A stretch of DNA of 64,000 nt from Haloarcula halophila (GTDB lineage: Archaea; Halobacteriota; Halobacteria; Halobacteriales; Haloarculaceae), in the NCBI RefSeq assembly GCF_029278565.1, contig NZ_CP119559.1, positions 2,604,001-2,668,000 on the forward strand, read 5' to 3'. Of the stretch, positions 16,370 through 25,028 are shown in pieces. The stretch's first letter is position 1. Each line of letters begins with the position of its first letter. Under the pieces are notes generated by a model, which was given only the letters and a program-made list of their open reading frames with translations, did not search any database and had not been told where the DNA came from. Both the position numbers and the translations under genes were made by a program.

Positions 16370-17548
16370 TCAGTTCGGTGGGTCGCTGCCGTCGTCGTCG
16401 GGACCGCCGGCGACGTCGGTCTTGCTGGGATCGTTGTCGATCTCGGCGTCCATCTCTTCGATGACGTCGTCGGCGCTGTCGACGCCGGAGTCTTCGCCGT
16501 GTTTGATCTTCTGGGCTTCCTCTTCCATGGCTTCGACGTCCACCTGTGCTTCCTCGTCGATCTGGCCGAGGATCTCCTCGATGTCGTCCAGGCCGAGCAT
16601 CTCGCGGGTCTCCTCGGTGAAGTCCAGCGCTTCGAGGGTGTGGCCGTTCTCCTTCACGTCGGAGCCCTGGAGGTGCTTGCCGTAGCGGCCGACCAGCGAC
16701 GTGAGCTCCTGCGGGAGGACGAAGGTGGTGGACTCGGACTGACCCATCCCTTCCAGCGTCTCCATCCCCTTGTCGATGATAGCACGTTCGCCCATCGACT
16801 CGGCGGATTTCGCACGCAGGACCGTCGAGATGGCGTCACCCTGGGCTTCCAGGATCTGGCTCTGTTTCTCACCCTGGGCGCGGATGATGTTGGACTGCTT
16901 GTCACCTTCCGCGGTCTCGATGGCGGAGCGCCGTTCACCCTGGGCCTCCAGGATCATAGCACGGCGTTTCCGCTCGGCGGAGGTCTGTTGCTCCATGGCC
17001 TGCTGGACGTCCTTGGAGGGGTTGACCTCGCGGACCTCGACGCTCTCGACGCGGACGCCCCACTCGTCGGTGGGTTCGTCCAGTTCCTTCCGGATGCGGG
17101 CGTTGATCTCACCGCGCTTGTTGAGCGTGTCGTCCAGTTCCATGTCGCCCAGGACGGCACGGAGGGTCGTCTGGGCGAGGTTCGAGACGGCACGCTCGTA
17201 GTTGTCGACTTCGAGGAACGCCTTCTTGGGGTCCATCACCTTGATGTAGACGACGGCGTCGGCGGTCACCGGCGAGTTGTCGCGGGTGATCGCTTCTTGC
17301 CGCGGAACGTCTAACGTCTGGGTCCGCATGTCGAAGCGGGTGACGTCGGAGACGAAGGGGTAGATGAAGTGAATTCCCTGGTCGAGGACGCCCCGATAGG
17401 TACCCAGGACCGTGTAGGCACCTTTCTGGTACGGCCTGATGATCACGACGCTGGAGTACACCAGCGCGATAGCGATGAGCAGGAACACCACGGCGACGAA
17501 CCCGATGACGCCACCGAGAATTTGCAGCGGTACTAGCGCGGGGAGCAT
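16370..17548 (-). CDS. SPFH/Band 7 membrane protein (stomatin/slipin-like)
   Basis: A 392-residue stomatin-like protein with one N-terminal membrane helix (about 10-33), then the SPFH/Band 7 domain (IIRPYQKGAYTVLGTYRGVL to VESVEVREVNP, about 38-190), followed by a long Ala/Glu/Arg/Gln-rich coiled coil (about 190-270), and an acidic C-terminus. SPFH proteins form large ring or cage oligomers at membranes and organise proteases and lipids. It is followed upstream in the operon by nfeD-type gene 17614-18195 (65 nt apart), the classical partner: SPFH and NfeD are found together across Bacteria and Archaea. The role in quality control of membrane proteins is inferred from family knowledge. Confidence 0.93.
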   Translation of the reverse strand: MLPALVPLQILGGVIGFVAVVFLLIAIALVYSSVVIIRPYQKGAYTVLGTYRGVLDQGIHFIYPFVSDVTRFDMRTQTLDVPRQEAITRDNSPVTADAVVYIKVMDPKKAFLEVDNYERAVSNLAQTTLRAVLGDMELDDTLNKRGEINARIRKELDEPTDEWGVRVESVEVREVNPSKDVQQAMEQQTSAERKRRAMILEAQGERRSAIETAEGDKQSNIIRAQGEKQSQILEAQGDAISTVLRAKSAESMGERAIIDKGMETLEGMGQSESTTFVLPQELTSLVGRYGKHLQGSDVKENGHTLEALDFTEETREMLGLDDIEEILGQIDEEAQVDVEAMEEEAQKIKHGEDSGVDSADDVIEEMDAEIDNDPSKTDVAGGPDDDGSDPPN

Positions 17549-17613
17549 AACGCCTGGAACTCCGTCTCCCTCGAAGAAAAGCCTTCGGTGTCTGTGTCAC
17601 ATACTCACGTCTG

Positions 17614-18195
17614 TCACGCTTTCTCCGACTCGGTCGACCGCTCCCGATCCCGTTCGAGCGCGCGGTCGATGTCGTCGCCGGCCGCCGCGACCCGCTCGAC
17701 CTTGAGGACGTTCCCGCCGCCGGGATCGACGACCAACACTTCCTCGCCTTCCTCGATGGTCCCGTCGATGCTGCGGGCCTGATAGTACGGGTTGAAGCCG
17801 CCGTCTTCGAGTTTGACCTGGCCCTCGGATTCCGTGACCCGTTCGGTGACGACGCCGAACTGGCCTTTCAGCGAATCGGAACTGAGCGTCTGCCCGCGGC
17901 CCGGCGCAGCGAAATCCAGCTTCCGGTACCCCCACAGCGTCACTGCCGTCGTCGCCAGGACGACGACGGTGAGGACGACCGGTGCGAGGATGCCTAGGCT
18001 CGCAGGGATGAACAGGCCGACCAACCCGGCGGTCAGGAGCGCGACGCCGAGCACGAAGAAGTGTGTCCCCGGTGCCAACGCCTCCCCGACGATGAGACCG
18101 GCCCCGGCGAGAAACAGCAGTACCGAGAGGGACAGCCCGAACAGTGGGTCGACCTGGGCAGGGGCGAAGACAGGGACAGTCAGCGAGCCTACCAT
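17614..18195 (-). CDS. NfeD-like membrane protein
   Basis: A 193-residue short-form NfeD. Three or four membrane segments (about 20-100) precede a C-terminal OB-fold domain (LKGQFGVVTERVTESEGQVKLEDGGFNPYYQARSIDG... compressed, about 108-165), ending with a charged helix. NfeD proteins act with SPFH partners; the long form carries a serine protease, absent here. The partner SPFH gene lies 65 nt downstream on the same strand and a small membrane protein gene precedes it by 25 nt, so the order DUF7139-type, NfeD, SPFH forms a likely operon. Confidence 0.9.
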   Translation of the reverse strand: MVGSLTVPVFAPAQVDPLFGLSLSVLLFLAGAGLIVGEALAPGTHFFVLGVALLTAGLVGLFIPASLGILAPVVLTVVVLATTAVTLWGYRKLDFAAPGRGQTLSSDSLKGQFGVVTERVTESEGQVKLEDGGFNPYYQARSIDGTIEEGEEVLVVDPGGGNVLKVERVAAAGDDIDRALERDRERSTESEKA

Positions 18196-18220
18196 AGCAG
18201 CCGCTAGGGGCGGCGCAGGA

Positions 18221-18607
18221 TTAAGTGTCCGGGTCGAGACGAACGAACAGCCCGTACAGTACTGCTGCTCCGACGGCGACCGCGGCGGTCATCCCACCGA
18301 GAACGGCCGGCGAGGACAGGGCCGGCCCGGCGAACATCCCACCGACGGCCAACAGACCGATGTAGACGCCGAGCGCGACGAAGACGACACTCTCCAGTCG
18401 GGGGCGTCCGGGTGTCACCTCGACGTCAGGCGAGAAGGTTCCGACCTCGCTGCCGTCCTCGTAGGGGTCGTCCCCCTCGACCGGGTCGTCACCGGCGGGC
18501 TCGTCCACCGTGATGACGTCGGCCTCGGTGGCGTTCTCGTACTCGTCGACGAACCGCTTGCTCTCGTCTGTGGCCCGTCGTTCCTCCGGCGCGTCGCCGT
18601 CGTCCAT
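18221..18607 (-). CDS. Small membrane protein with acidic N-terminus (DUF7139-type)
   Basis: A 128-residue protein: an acidic hydrophilic half (1-70, rich in Asp and Glu) followed by two membrane helices (ESVVFVALGVYIGLLAVGG and AVLGGMTAAVAVGAAVLYGLFV) and a short tail. No enzymatic motif. Start is the ATG at 18607 rather than longer in-frame starts, which add Arg-rich sequence unlike the neighbours. It lies 25 nt upstream of the NfeD gene on the same strand, suggesting a role in the SPFH/NfeD membrane module. The DUF name is recalled, low certainty. Confidence 0.72.
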   Translation of the reverse strand: MDDGDAPEERRATDESKRFVDEYENATEADVITVDEPAGDDPVEGDDPYEDGSEVGTFSPDVEVTPGRPRLESVVFVALGVYIGLLAVGGMFAGPALSSPAVLGGMTAAVAVGAAVLYGLFVRLDPDT

Positions 18608-18843
18608 ACTACAGATAGTCGGCGAGCCTACAAAAGGGCTTGTGACTACGATCCGTCGGCCGTTTCGACGCCGGTGGAGACGAACCGCGCGCCGTCGTGG
18701 TCGCCGGCCCCCGCGAATCCGGGGGCGGACACCGTCGACTGGGCCGGTACGGAGGGTGACGGCCTGTCTATCGGTGCTGCGGTCCGGGCTGGTACGCGGG
18801 CGCTGGTGCAAGCCCCTTTCGGGCTGGCACCTGATGTCGGCAC
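18608..18843. other. Gene-free 236-bp spacer with a hairpin before the asparaginase gene
   Basis: There is no clear TATA-like element at the position expected for a leaderless asparaginase transcript. Instead a hairpin GTGC-A-AGCCC-CTTTC-GGGCT-G-GCAC (18809-18833) ends 10 nt before its ATG. One plus frame through the spacer looks protein-like in composition but has no ATG and overlaps the asparaginase start out of frame, so I do not call it. Confidence 0.4.
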
Positions 18844-19695
18844 ATGCACGTGATCGTCCACGGCGGGGCCGGGAGTGTACCCGAGCAGCCGACTGATCGC
18901 CACGCGACACTCAGTGAGGCTGCGACGGTCGCCAGCGACGCGGCGACACCGACCGAGGCCGTCCGCGCGGCGATTCGCCCGTTAGAACGCGCCCCGTCGT
19001 TCAACGCCGGTGTCGGTGGGGCCGTCCAGAGCGACGGGGTGGTTCGGACGGACGCCGGCCTGATGACCGCCGACGGGACTGCCGGCGCGGCCTGCTCGAT
19101 GCCCGGCGTCGCCCACGCCGTCGACGTCGCTCACGCCGTCGCCACGGAGACGCCCCACGTCCTGGTGGCCGGCCAGCAGGCCGTCGACCTCGCGGCCATG
19201 TGTGGGATCGACACCGGGGTCGACCTCTGGACGGACGGGACACGGCGGCGCTGGGAGGGAGCCGACCCGCCGGCGCAACTGGGCGAGGCCCACCTCCAGT
19301 GGGTCCGGGATCGGTTCGGCGGACACGACACCGTGGGCGCGGTCGCCACCGACGGCGACCGGCTGGCGGCAGCCACCTCGACGGCCGGGCGGTGGTTCGC
19401 GCTGGCCGGCCGGGTGGGAGACGTTCCACAACTGGGCGCGGGGTTCTACGCCGACGAGAACGGCGGTGCGAGCGCGACCGGCGAGGGCGAAGCGATCGCC
19501 AGGTTCGGGCTCGCCCGACGGGCCGTCGAGTTGCTGGACACCTACGGCCCCCGTCAGGCTGCGGAGGAGGCCATCGACGAGTTCGCCGACGCGACCGGCG
19601 GTCGGGCCGGCGTGATCGTCATGGATCAGGCCGGCCACGCCGGGTCGGAGTTCAACACACAGGCGATGCAGACGGCACGCGTAGGGCCGGACTGA
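18844..19695 (+). CDS. Isoaspartyl peptidase/type 2 L-asparaginase
   Basis: A 283-residue N-terminal-nucleophile hydrolase of the plant-type asparaginase family. These are made as a precursor that cleaves itself before a catalytic Thr, giving alpha and beta chains. The start MHVIVHGGAGSVP is canonical, NAGVGGAVQSDGVVRTDAGLM is the alpha-chain signature, and GGHDTVGAVATDG (about 159-171) holds the autocleavage site, so Thr near residue 162 becomes the nucleophile. The enzyme removes isoaspartyl dipeptides from damaged proteins and hydrolyses asparagine. The C-terminus is slightly shorter than bacterial homologues. Start and family are secure. Confidence 0.92.
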   Translation: MHVIVHGGAGSVPEQPTDRHATLSEAATVASDAATPTEAVRAAIRPLERAPSFNAGVGGAVQSDGVVRTDAGLMTADGTAGAACSMPGVAHAVDVAHAVATETPHVLVAGQQAVDLAAMCGIDTGVDLWTDGTRRRWEGADPPAQLGEAHLQWVRDRFGGHDTVGAVATDGDRLAAATSTAGRWFALAGRVGDVPQLGAGFYADENGGASATGEGEAIARFGLARRAVELLDTYGPRQAAEEAIDEFADATGGRAGVIVMDQAGHAGSEFNTQAMQTARVGPD

Positions 19696-19728
19696 AGGTT
19701 TATACCCGATCACGGCCAACTCCCGTTC

Positions 19729-20046
19729 GTGACTCCCGTCTTCCTCGCCCTCGCGTCGCTGTTCGCCCTCTTCGCGGCCGCGATCGCCGGACGTGACGCG
19801 GCTGCCCGGGGTCGACCTTGGGCTCGTGTCGCTGTCGCGGTCGGCGGCACCACCGCCGTCGGCTGTGGCGGCGTCCTCGCGGGCAGCGAGACACTCGTCG
19901 CCGGCTATACCGCCGTAACTGGTAGTCCCCTGGTCGTCACTGCTCCCCGGGACGTGTTCGCGCTCGTGGCCGGTGCCGTCGTCCTCGTCACCCTCACAGT
20001 CCTCTCGGGGTACGGCGCTCTCTCGCGGTTCCGGCCGGTCGGCTGA
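19729..20046 (+). CDS. Small membrane protein of unknown function, GTG start
   Basis: A 105-residue protein with three predicted membrane helices (about 3-22, 33-52 and 73-95) and short loops. No motif recognised. The start is GTG at 19729: the leaderless promoter element GGTTTATACC (19697-19706) lies about 27 nt upstream, and no ATG is available. It sits between asparaginase and map on the same strand (33 and 44 nt gaps) but has its own promoter. Confidence 0.65.
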   Translation: MTPVFLALASLFALFAAAIAGRDAAARGRPWARVAVAVGGTTAVGCGGVLAGSETLVAGYTAVTGSPLVVTAPRDVFALVAGAVVLVTLTVLSGYGALSRFRPVG

Positions 20047-20090
20047 GCCCAACGGCAAACGCTTTCACCCACAGCATACAACCACGGGGC

Positions 20091-20987
20091 ATGAGCGACG
20101 TGGACCTCCAGGCCGAGCAGTACGAGAAGTGCCGCGAGGCCGGAGAGATTCTCGCACAGGTACGCGACGAGGCCGCAGAACGGGTCGAGGTCGGCGCCAG
20201 CCACCTCGAACTCGCCGAGTGGGCCGAAGACCGCATCCGGGAACTCGGCGGTGAACCGGCCTTCCCGGTCAACATCTCGATCGACGAGGAGGCCGCTCAC
20301 GCGACTCCCTCCCGTGACGACGACGCCACGTTCGGCGAGGAGATGGTCAACCTGGACATCGGCGTCCACGTCGACGGCTGGCTCGCCGACACTGCCGTCA
20401 CCGTCGACCTCTCCGGCCAGGACGACCTGGCCGCGGCCTCTGAAGAAGCGTTGGACGCGGCCCTCGACATCGCGGGTCCCGGCGTCGACGTCGGGGAGAT
20501 CGGCGCGGCCGTCGAGGACGTCATCGAGGGGTACGGCTTCAACCCGGTCGTCAACCTCACCGGCCACGGACTGGGCCACTGGGAACAGCATACGGCCCCG
20601 AACATCCCGAACCGCGAGGTGCAACAGGGCGCGGTCCTAGAGACCGGCGACGTGGTCGCCATCGAGCCGTTCGCGACCGACGGCGGCGGGAAGGTCCAGG
20701 AAGGGGCCGACGAAGAGATCTTCGCGCTCGAACGCGAGGGCAACGTCCGAAACCGCCAGGCCCGACAGGTCCTCGATCAGATCACCGAGGAGTTCCGGAC
20801 GCTGCCCTTCGCCGCCCGGTGGCTCGACTCCTCGCGGGCCGAGATGGCGCTTCGCCGGCTCCAGCAACAGGACATCGTCCACGGCTACCCCGTCCTCAAA
20901 GAGCAGGACGGCTACTACGTCAGCCAGAAAGAACACACCGTCATCATCACCGAGGACGGCTGTGAAGTGACGACACGGTCGCGGTAA
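20091..20987 (+). CDS. map: Type II methionine aminopeptidase
   Basis: Map removes the initiator Met from nascent proteins. The 298-residue product has the pita-bread fold with dinuclear metal ligands: Asp in VNLDIGVHVDGWLADTAV (two Asp), His in NLTGHGLGHW, Glu in VVAIEPFAT, and the final Glu in SQKEHTVIITEDG. The 60-residue helical insertion (EEIFALEREGN... to ...LRRLQQQDIVHGYPVL) between the last two ligands marks the type II enzyme, as in all Archaea. N-terminal Asp/Glu substitutions are typical of halophiles. The stop abuts the convergent zinc-ribbon gene (adjacent bases). Confidence 0.96.
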   Translation: MSDVDLQAEQYEKCREAGEILAQVRDEAAERVEVGASHLELAEWAEDRIRELGGEPAFPVNISIDEEAAHATPSRDDDATFGEEMVNLDIGVHVDGWLADTAVTVDLSGQDDLAAASEEALDAALDIAGPGVDVGEIGAAVEDVIEGYGFNPVVNLTGHGLGHWEQHTAPNIPNREVQQGAVLETGDVVAIEPFATDGGGKVQEGADEEIFALEREGNVRNRQARQVLDQITEEFRTLPFAARWLDSSRAEMALRRLQQQDIVHGYPVLKEQDGYYVSQKEHTVIITEDGCEVTTRSR

Positions 20988-21185
20988 TCAGGCGTTGTTC
21001 ATCCGGATCTTCGTCGTCGCCCCACACACCTGACATTCGCTGACCCGGTAGGGCTCCCGGGAGAACGCCACGTTCTCCGGTTTCTCGCTCTCGGTCAGGA
21101 TCTCGACGCTGACGGCGTGGGGTGTCTCACGGCCACAGTCGGCACAGCGCTCGGCCATATCGGCGTCGTGGGGTGTCGTTGCCAT
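20988..21185 (-). CDS. Small zinc beta-ribbon protein
   Basis: A 65-residue protein with two CxxC knuckles, AERCADCGRETPH and VSECQVCGATTKI, separated by about 35 residues, forming a zinc ribbon. Haloarchaea have many such proteins; the role is unknown (nucleic acid or protein binding are likely). Start at ATG 21185; a second ATG nine codons in (21158) is possible. A TATA-like TCTTTATGC lies about 33 nt upstream of 21185, consistent with the longer form being leaderless. Confidence 0.75.
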   Translation of the reverse strand: MATTPHDADMAERCADCGRETPHAVSVEILTESEKPENVAFSREPYRVSECQVCGATTKIRMNNA

Positions 21186-21425
21186 CGTAGCTGATGCGAG
21201 GATGACAGACAGCATAAAGACACAGTTCAGTTCCACACTGTTCAGACCGTTTATCGGCGGACAACGACGAGATAACGCCGACGACGCACACCGCCGAGAC
21301 GGGGCTCCACACGCTGTTTCGCGCCCGGTTTTACGCAGATTCATGGCTTGAACGGCCGATACATTTAAATAGAAGGTCGACCCTCCGTTCGAAGTCGTTT
21401 AGGTCCGCTGGACGGACTGTGACCC

Positions 21426-21965
21426 ATGGACCAGGTGTTCGCGCCGTGGCGGATCGACTGGGTCGAGCGCGAGGAGCAGAACCCCGACATCGACTGCGTC
21501 TTCTGTGCGTTCCGGGACGACGACGCCGACCGGGACAACCGGGTCGTCGCCCGGAGCGAACGGTCGTTCGTCCTCCTGAACAACTACCCCTACAACCCGG
21601 GCCACGTGATGGTCATCCCCCACGACCACACCGGCGAGTACGGCGATCTCGACGAGGCGACGCTGTTGGACCACGCCCGGTTGAAACAGCGGGCCTTCGA
21701 CGCACTGGAGACGGCGCTCGGACCGGACGCGTTCAACGCCGGTCTGAACCTCGGTGGGTCGGCGGCCGGGGGTTCCATCGACGACCACCTCCACACACAC
21801 GTCGTCCCGCGGTGGGACGGTGATACGAACTTCATGCCGGTCGTCGGCGACACGAAGGTGATCGTCGAGGCGGTCGCGGACACCTACGACCGGTTGCACG
21901 ACGCGTTCGCCCAGCAGGACGGTGCCGAGACGCCGGGACCGGACAGCGCTGTTCGGTTCGCGTAG
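21426..21965 (+). CDS. HIT-family nucleotide hydrolase/phosphorylase
   Basis: A 179-residue histidine triad protein: DCVFCAFRDD (zinc-binding-like CxxC start), LLNNYPYNPGHVMVIPHDH, and the active-site triad HLHTHVVPRWDGDTNFMPV, matching the AP4A-phosphorylase/FHIT branch (WxGDxNFMP). These enzymes cleave dinucleoside polyphosphates or nucleotide conjugates. A good TATA element ATTTAAATAG (21363-21372) lies about 55 nt upstream, implying a leader of about 25 nt. Preceding divergent gene is the zinc ribbon. Confidence 0.92.
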   Translation: MDQVFAPWRIDWVEREEQNPDIDCVFCAFRDDDADRDNRVVARSERSFVLLNNYPYNPGHVMVIPHDHTGEYGDLDEATLLDHARLKQRAFDALETALGPDAFNAGLNLGGSAAGGSIDDHLHTHVVPRWDGDTNFMPVVGDTKVIVEAVADTYDRLHDAFAQQDGAETPGPDSAVRFA

Positions 21966-22089
21966 GCCGCCGGACAGCGGTGATCTGTCGATCGTGTCGC
22001 CCGAGCTGTCCGGCAGTTCGAATGGGTCACGACTCTCGTCCGACCGCACGGCGAAGCGGCTTTGACCGGGGGCCGTCTACGGACGCTCG

Positions 22090-23004
22090 ATGTCACGCCG
22101 CGCGACGCTCCGGCGGGTCGGGCTCCTGGTCCTCGGTGTGAACCTCGCGCTGATGCTGCTGAAAGGCGGCGTCTGGGCGATGACCGGGAGCTTCGCCGTC
22201 CAGTCCGAAGCCGTCAACAGCGCCGCCGACACCGCCTACTCGCTGGTCATCGTCGCCGGCCTTTATCTGACGACGCGGCCGCCCGACTTCGAGCACCCTC
22301 ACGGCCACGAGCGGATCGAGCCGTTCGTCTCGCTGTTCGTCGCTGCCGGCATCTTCCTCGCCGGCGGTGTCGTCCTCTGGCAGGCCGGTTCGGCACTCCT
22401 ATCGGGCGACGTCACCGTCACGAGAGGGCCGGCCGCTATCTCGGTCCTCGTGCTCTCGGCGGTGACCAAGTACGGGCTCTACCGGTACTGTCTGGCCGCG
22501 GGCCGCCAGCGCAACTCGCCGGCACTGGTCGCGACCGCGACGGACAACCGAAACGACATCCTCACCGCCGGCGCGGCGTTGGTCGGTGTCGTCGGCGCGT
22601 TACTGGGGTTCCCGCTCGCGGACCCGCTGGCCGCACTGGTCGTCGCCGTCGGCATCCTCTACACCGGCGTCGAGGTGGTCCGGGACAACGTCGCGTACCT
22701 CGTCGGCGCTGCACCGCCCGAGGACCTCCGCAAGGAGATCCTCAAACGCGCGCTCTCACACCCTCAGGTCCAGGGCGCTCACGACGTCATCGCTCACTAC
22801 GTCGGCCCCGAGATCGACGTCAGCCTCCACATCGAGGTCGAGGGTGCGCTCACCCTGCGGGAGGCCCACGACATCGAGACGGCGGTGATCAAGTCGGTCC
22901 AGGAGCTTCCGGAAGTCGACGACGTGTTCGTCCACGTCGATCCGAAGGAACTGGGCGAGTGGAAGGCCGACGACGAGGTCGAACGGCTGGCCGATCTGGA
23001 GTGA
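22090..23004 (+). CDS. Cation diffusion facilitator (CDF) transporter
   Basis: A 304-residue CDF efflux protein, exporting divalent cations such as Zn2+, Mn2+, Co2+ or Fe2+ against protons. Six membrane helices lie in the first 210 residues: VNSAADTAYSLVI (helix 2, with Asp instead of the zinc-type HxxxD), FEHPHGHERIEPF (first cytoplasmic loop), TDNRNDILTAGAAL (helix 5, DxxxD type). The C-terminal 85 residues form the ferredoxin-like cytoplasmic domain. The DxxxD pattern in helix 5 is often associated with Mn/Fe-type CDFs; metal choice remains inferred. Stands alone with its own promoter region. Confidence 0.9.
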   Translation: MSRRATLRRVGLLVLGVNLALMLLKGGVWAMTGSFAVQSEAVNSAADTAYSLVIVAGLYLTTRPPDFEHPHGHERIEPFVSLFVAAGIFLAGGVVLWQAGSALLSGDVTVTRGPAAISVLVLSAVTKYGLYRYCLAAGRQRNSPALVATATDNRNDILTAGAALVGVVGALLGFPLADPLAALVVAVGILYTGVEVVRDNVAYLVGAAPPEDLRKEILKRALSHPQVQGAHDVIAHYVGPEIDVSLHIEVEGALTLREAHDIETAVIKSVQELPEVDDVFVHVDPKELGEWKADDEVERLADLE

Positions 23005-23033
23005 GCGGTCCCGACGGTCCTGTTGCGGGGTCC

Positions 23034-23600
23034 TCACTCGGAGCCGGACTCCGCGTCGGCCGGCCGCTCGTACGCCCGGACGAAGCGCTGACTGGCGACG
23101 GCTGCGGCGGTGATCGCGTCGAGTGCGTCGTCGTGTGCCGCCCCACCCGGCAGTTCCAGGGACGCGTCGAGCCCGTACACCTGAAACCGGTACTCCGCAG
23201 TCCCACCGGGGGGTGGACAGAGCGGCTCGTAGCCCGGCGATCCGTTCGAGGGCTGACCCTGTCGTGCACCGCCAAGCGTTTCGACCGTCGCCGTTCGCGG
23301 CAGGCCAGCGGGAATCTCTTCCCGGTCGGCCGGGACGTTCCAGAGCGTCCAGTGGACGGGTTCGATGATCGCGTCCCTGTTGGACTCGGCGGTCACGGCC
23401 AGCGCCACCACCGGTTCGGGGACCGATTCGACGGCGATCGCCGGCGACTCGCCCGCACCGTCACAGGTGTGACGGACCGGAAACGTCCCGTCGCTGCCGG
23501 GGAGTGAGACGCGGAACGGCTGCCGAGGACGCGACGACCCGACACAGCCGGCCGTCCCCATCGCCGTCCCGACTGCTGCCAGGAACGAGCGGCGTCGCAT
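23034..23600 (-). CDS. YbhB/YbcL-family (PEBP-like) lipoprotein
   Basis: A 188-residue exported protein. The N-terminus MRRRSFLAAVGTAMGTAGC is a short twin-Arg-like signal with a lipobox Cys19. The mature part is a phosphatidylethanolamine-binding-protein fold: FPVRHTCDGAGESPAIAVESVP (the DGxxxSP motif of YbhB), VHWTLWNVPADREEIPAGLP, and YEPLCPPPGGTAEYRFQVYGLDA (the PPxGxxHxY-like motif with Glu in place of His). Function of archaeal YbhB proteins is unclear; ligand binding at the surface is likely. Stands alone, convergent with the CDF gene. Confidence 0.88.
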   Translation of the reverse strand: MRRRSFLAAVGTAMGTAGCVGSSRPRQPFRVSLPGSDGTFPVRHTCDGAGESPAIAVESVPEPVVALAVTAESNRDAIIEPVHWTLWNVPADREEIPAGLPRTATVETLGGARQGQPSNGSPGYEPLCPPPGGTAEYRFQVYGLDASLELPGGAAHDDALDAITAAAVASQRFVRAYERPADAESGSE

Positions 23601-23691
23601 ACCCGTACTGACGGCGTCGCGTACTTCTCCCCTTCGATGGCACCCGTGCCGACGGGGTCATCGAGCCCCGTTTCCCACGGGTGAGAACGCG

Positions 23692-24975
23692 TCAATCGGC
23701 AGCCAGCGCCGCCTTCACGGGCTCGCCGAAGGCATACACCGTGTTGTGACTCGTCACCTCGACGTCGACGATGTCGCCGACCTCCAGTCCCCGCTGTTCC
23801 GCGTCGGCGATCACGACCTGCCGATAGGCTTCGTCGTAACCCACCAGCGACTCCTCGGTGCCGTCCTCGACGAGCAGCACCGACGATTCCTGCCCGATCA
23901 TCTCCTCGTAGGCCTGGCCGGTCAGCTCCATCTTCAACTCGGTCATGGCCTTCGAGCGGTCCTTCTTCGTCTGGCCGCCCAACCCTTTCATCTCGGCGGC
24001 GTCGGTGCCGGGCCGCTTCGAGAAGCGCGTGACGTTGATCTTCTCCGGGCGGGTTTCGCGCAAGAGCGCCATCGACTGTTCGTGGTCTTCGGGGTCCTCG
24101 GTGGGGAACCCGACGATGAAGTCCGTCGACAGCGTCCAGTAGGAAAGCGCCTCGTCGAAGGCCTCGACGACCTCGACGTACTCGTCGACGGCGTGCTGGC
24201 GGCGCATGTCCGCGAGCACGTCGTCGCTGCCGGACTGGACCGGGGCGTGGATGAAGTTGTACAGTTCGTCGTGTTCGGCGAACACCCGAGCGAGTTCCTC
24301 CCGGACGCCGTGGAGCCCCTTCGGGTTGGCCATCCCGACCCGGACCCGGAACTCGCCGTCGATCTCGGTACAGATGCGGTCCAGTAGTTCGGGCAGCAGG
24401 CTCTCGCCCTGGTTGGTGTCCCAGCCGTAGACGCCGGTGTCCTGGCCGGTGATCCGCACTTCCTTCGCGCCGGCGTGGACCAGTGCCCGGGCTTTCTCGA
24501 CGTTCTCCTCGACGGACGGTGAGTCGATACGGCCCGTCGCCTGCTTTGTGATACAGTACGAGCAGTCGCTCATACAGCCCCGTGCGATCGGGAGGATGCC
24601 GACGACGCCGTTCAAGACGGTCTCGGTGTCGGGCGTGACAGTCGGACACTCCCCGTTGAGGACGTGCTGAGCCACGTCGTCCCAGTGGAGGATCTCGGCG
24701 TCGACGCCGGCATCGCGGAACTGATCGCCCTGTGCCAGGGCCATACAGCCCGTGACGACGAGGTCGGCCGGCGTCTCCGCGTCGAGTTCTTTGGCCCGTT
24801 CGAGCATGTTGCGCTCGGTCTTCTCCAGGACCGTACAGGTGTTGAGGATGGCCACGTCCGCCGACTCGGGGCTATCGGCGGGGTGGTGGCCTCCCTCCCG
24901 GAGCGTCTGCTCGATCTGCTGGGTCTCCCCCCTGTTGGAGGTACACCCGTACGTCTCGATGTGATAGCGGGCCAT
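23692..24975 (-). CDS. Archaeal tRNA t6A37 methylthiotransferase (MtaB/CDKAL1 type)
   Basis: This 427-residue radical SAM enzyme adds a methylthio group to t6A at position 37 of ANN-decoding tRNAs. It has three domains: the N-terminal MTTase domain with cluster ligands Cys11, Cys47 and Cys77; the radical SAM core with CMSDCSYC (Cys134, Cys138, Cys141); and a C-terminal TRAM domain (about 365-427) for tRNA binding. Its order and length match the e-MtaB/CDKAL1 branch found in Archaea and eukaryotes. deoC follows upstream of it in the same direction with a 53-nt gap, but there is no functional link. Confidence 0.93.
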   Translation of the reverse strand: MARYHIETYGCTSNRGETQQIEQTLREGGHHPADSPESADVAILNTCTVLEKTERNMLERAKELDAETPADLVVTGCMALAQGDQFRDAGVDAEILHWDDVAQHVLNGECPTVTPDTETVLNGVVGILPIARGCMSDCSYCITKQATGRIDSPSVEENVEKARALVHAGAKEVRITGQDTGVYGWDTNQGESLLPELLDRICTEIDGEFRVRVGMANPKGLHGVREELARVFAEHDELYNFIHAPVQSGSDDVLADMRRQHAVDEYVEVVEAFDEALSYWTLSTDFIVGFPTEDPEDHEQSMALLRETRPEKINVTRFSKRPGTDAAEMKGLGGQTKKDRSKAMTELKMELTGQAYEEMIGQESSVLLVEDGTEESLVGYDEAYRQVVIADAEQRGLEVGDIVDVEVTSHNTVYAFGEPVKAALAAD

Positions 24976-25028
24976 CTGCAGTCAGAGTACTGTTCTCCCG
25001 CGCGGGCAAAAGCGCGACGGTTGGGGAC

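Noticed and set aside
18646..18903. An 85-codon minus frame before the asparaginase gene
   Set aside because: It overlaps the certain asparaginase start on the other strand and lacks a promoter or motif.
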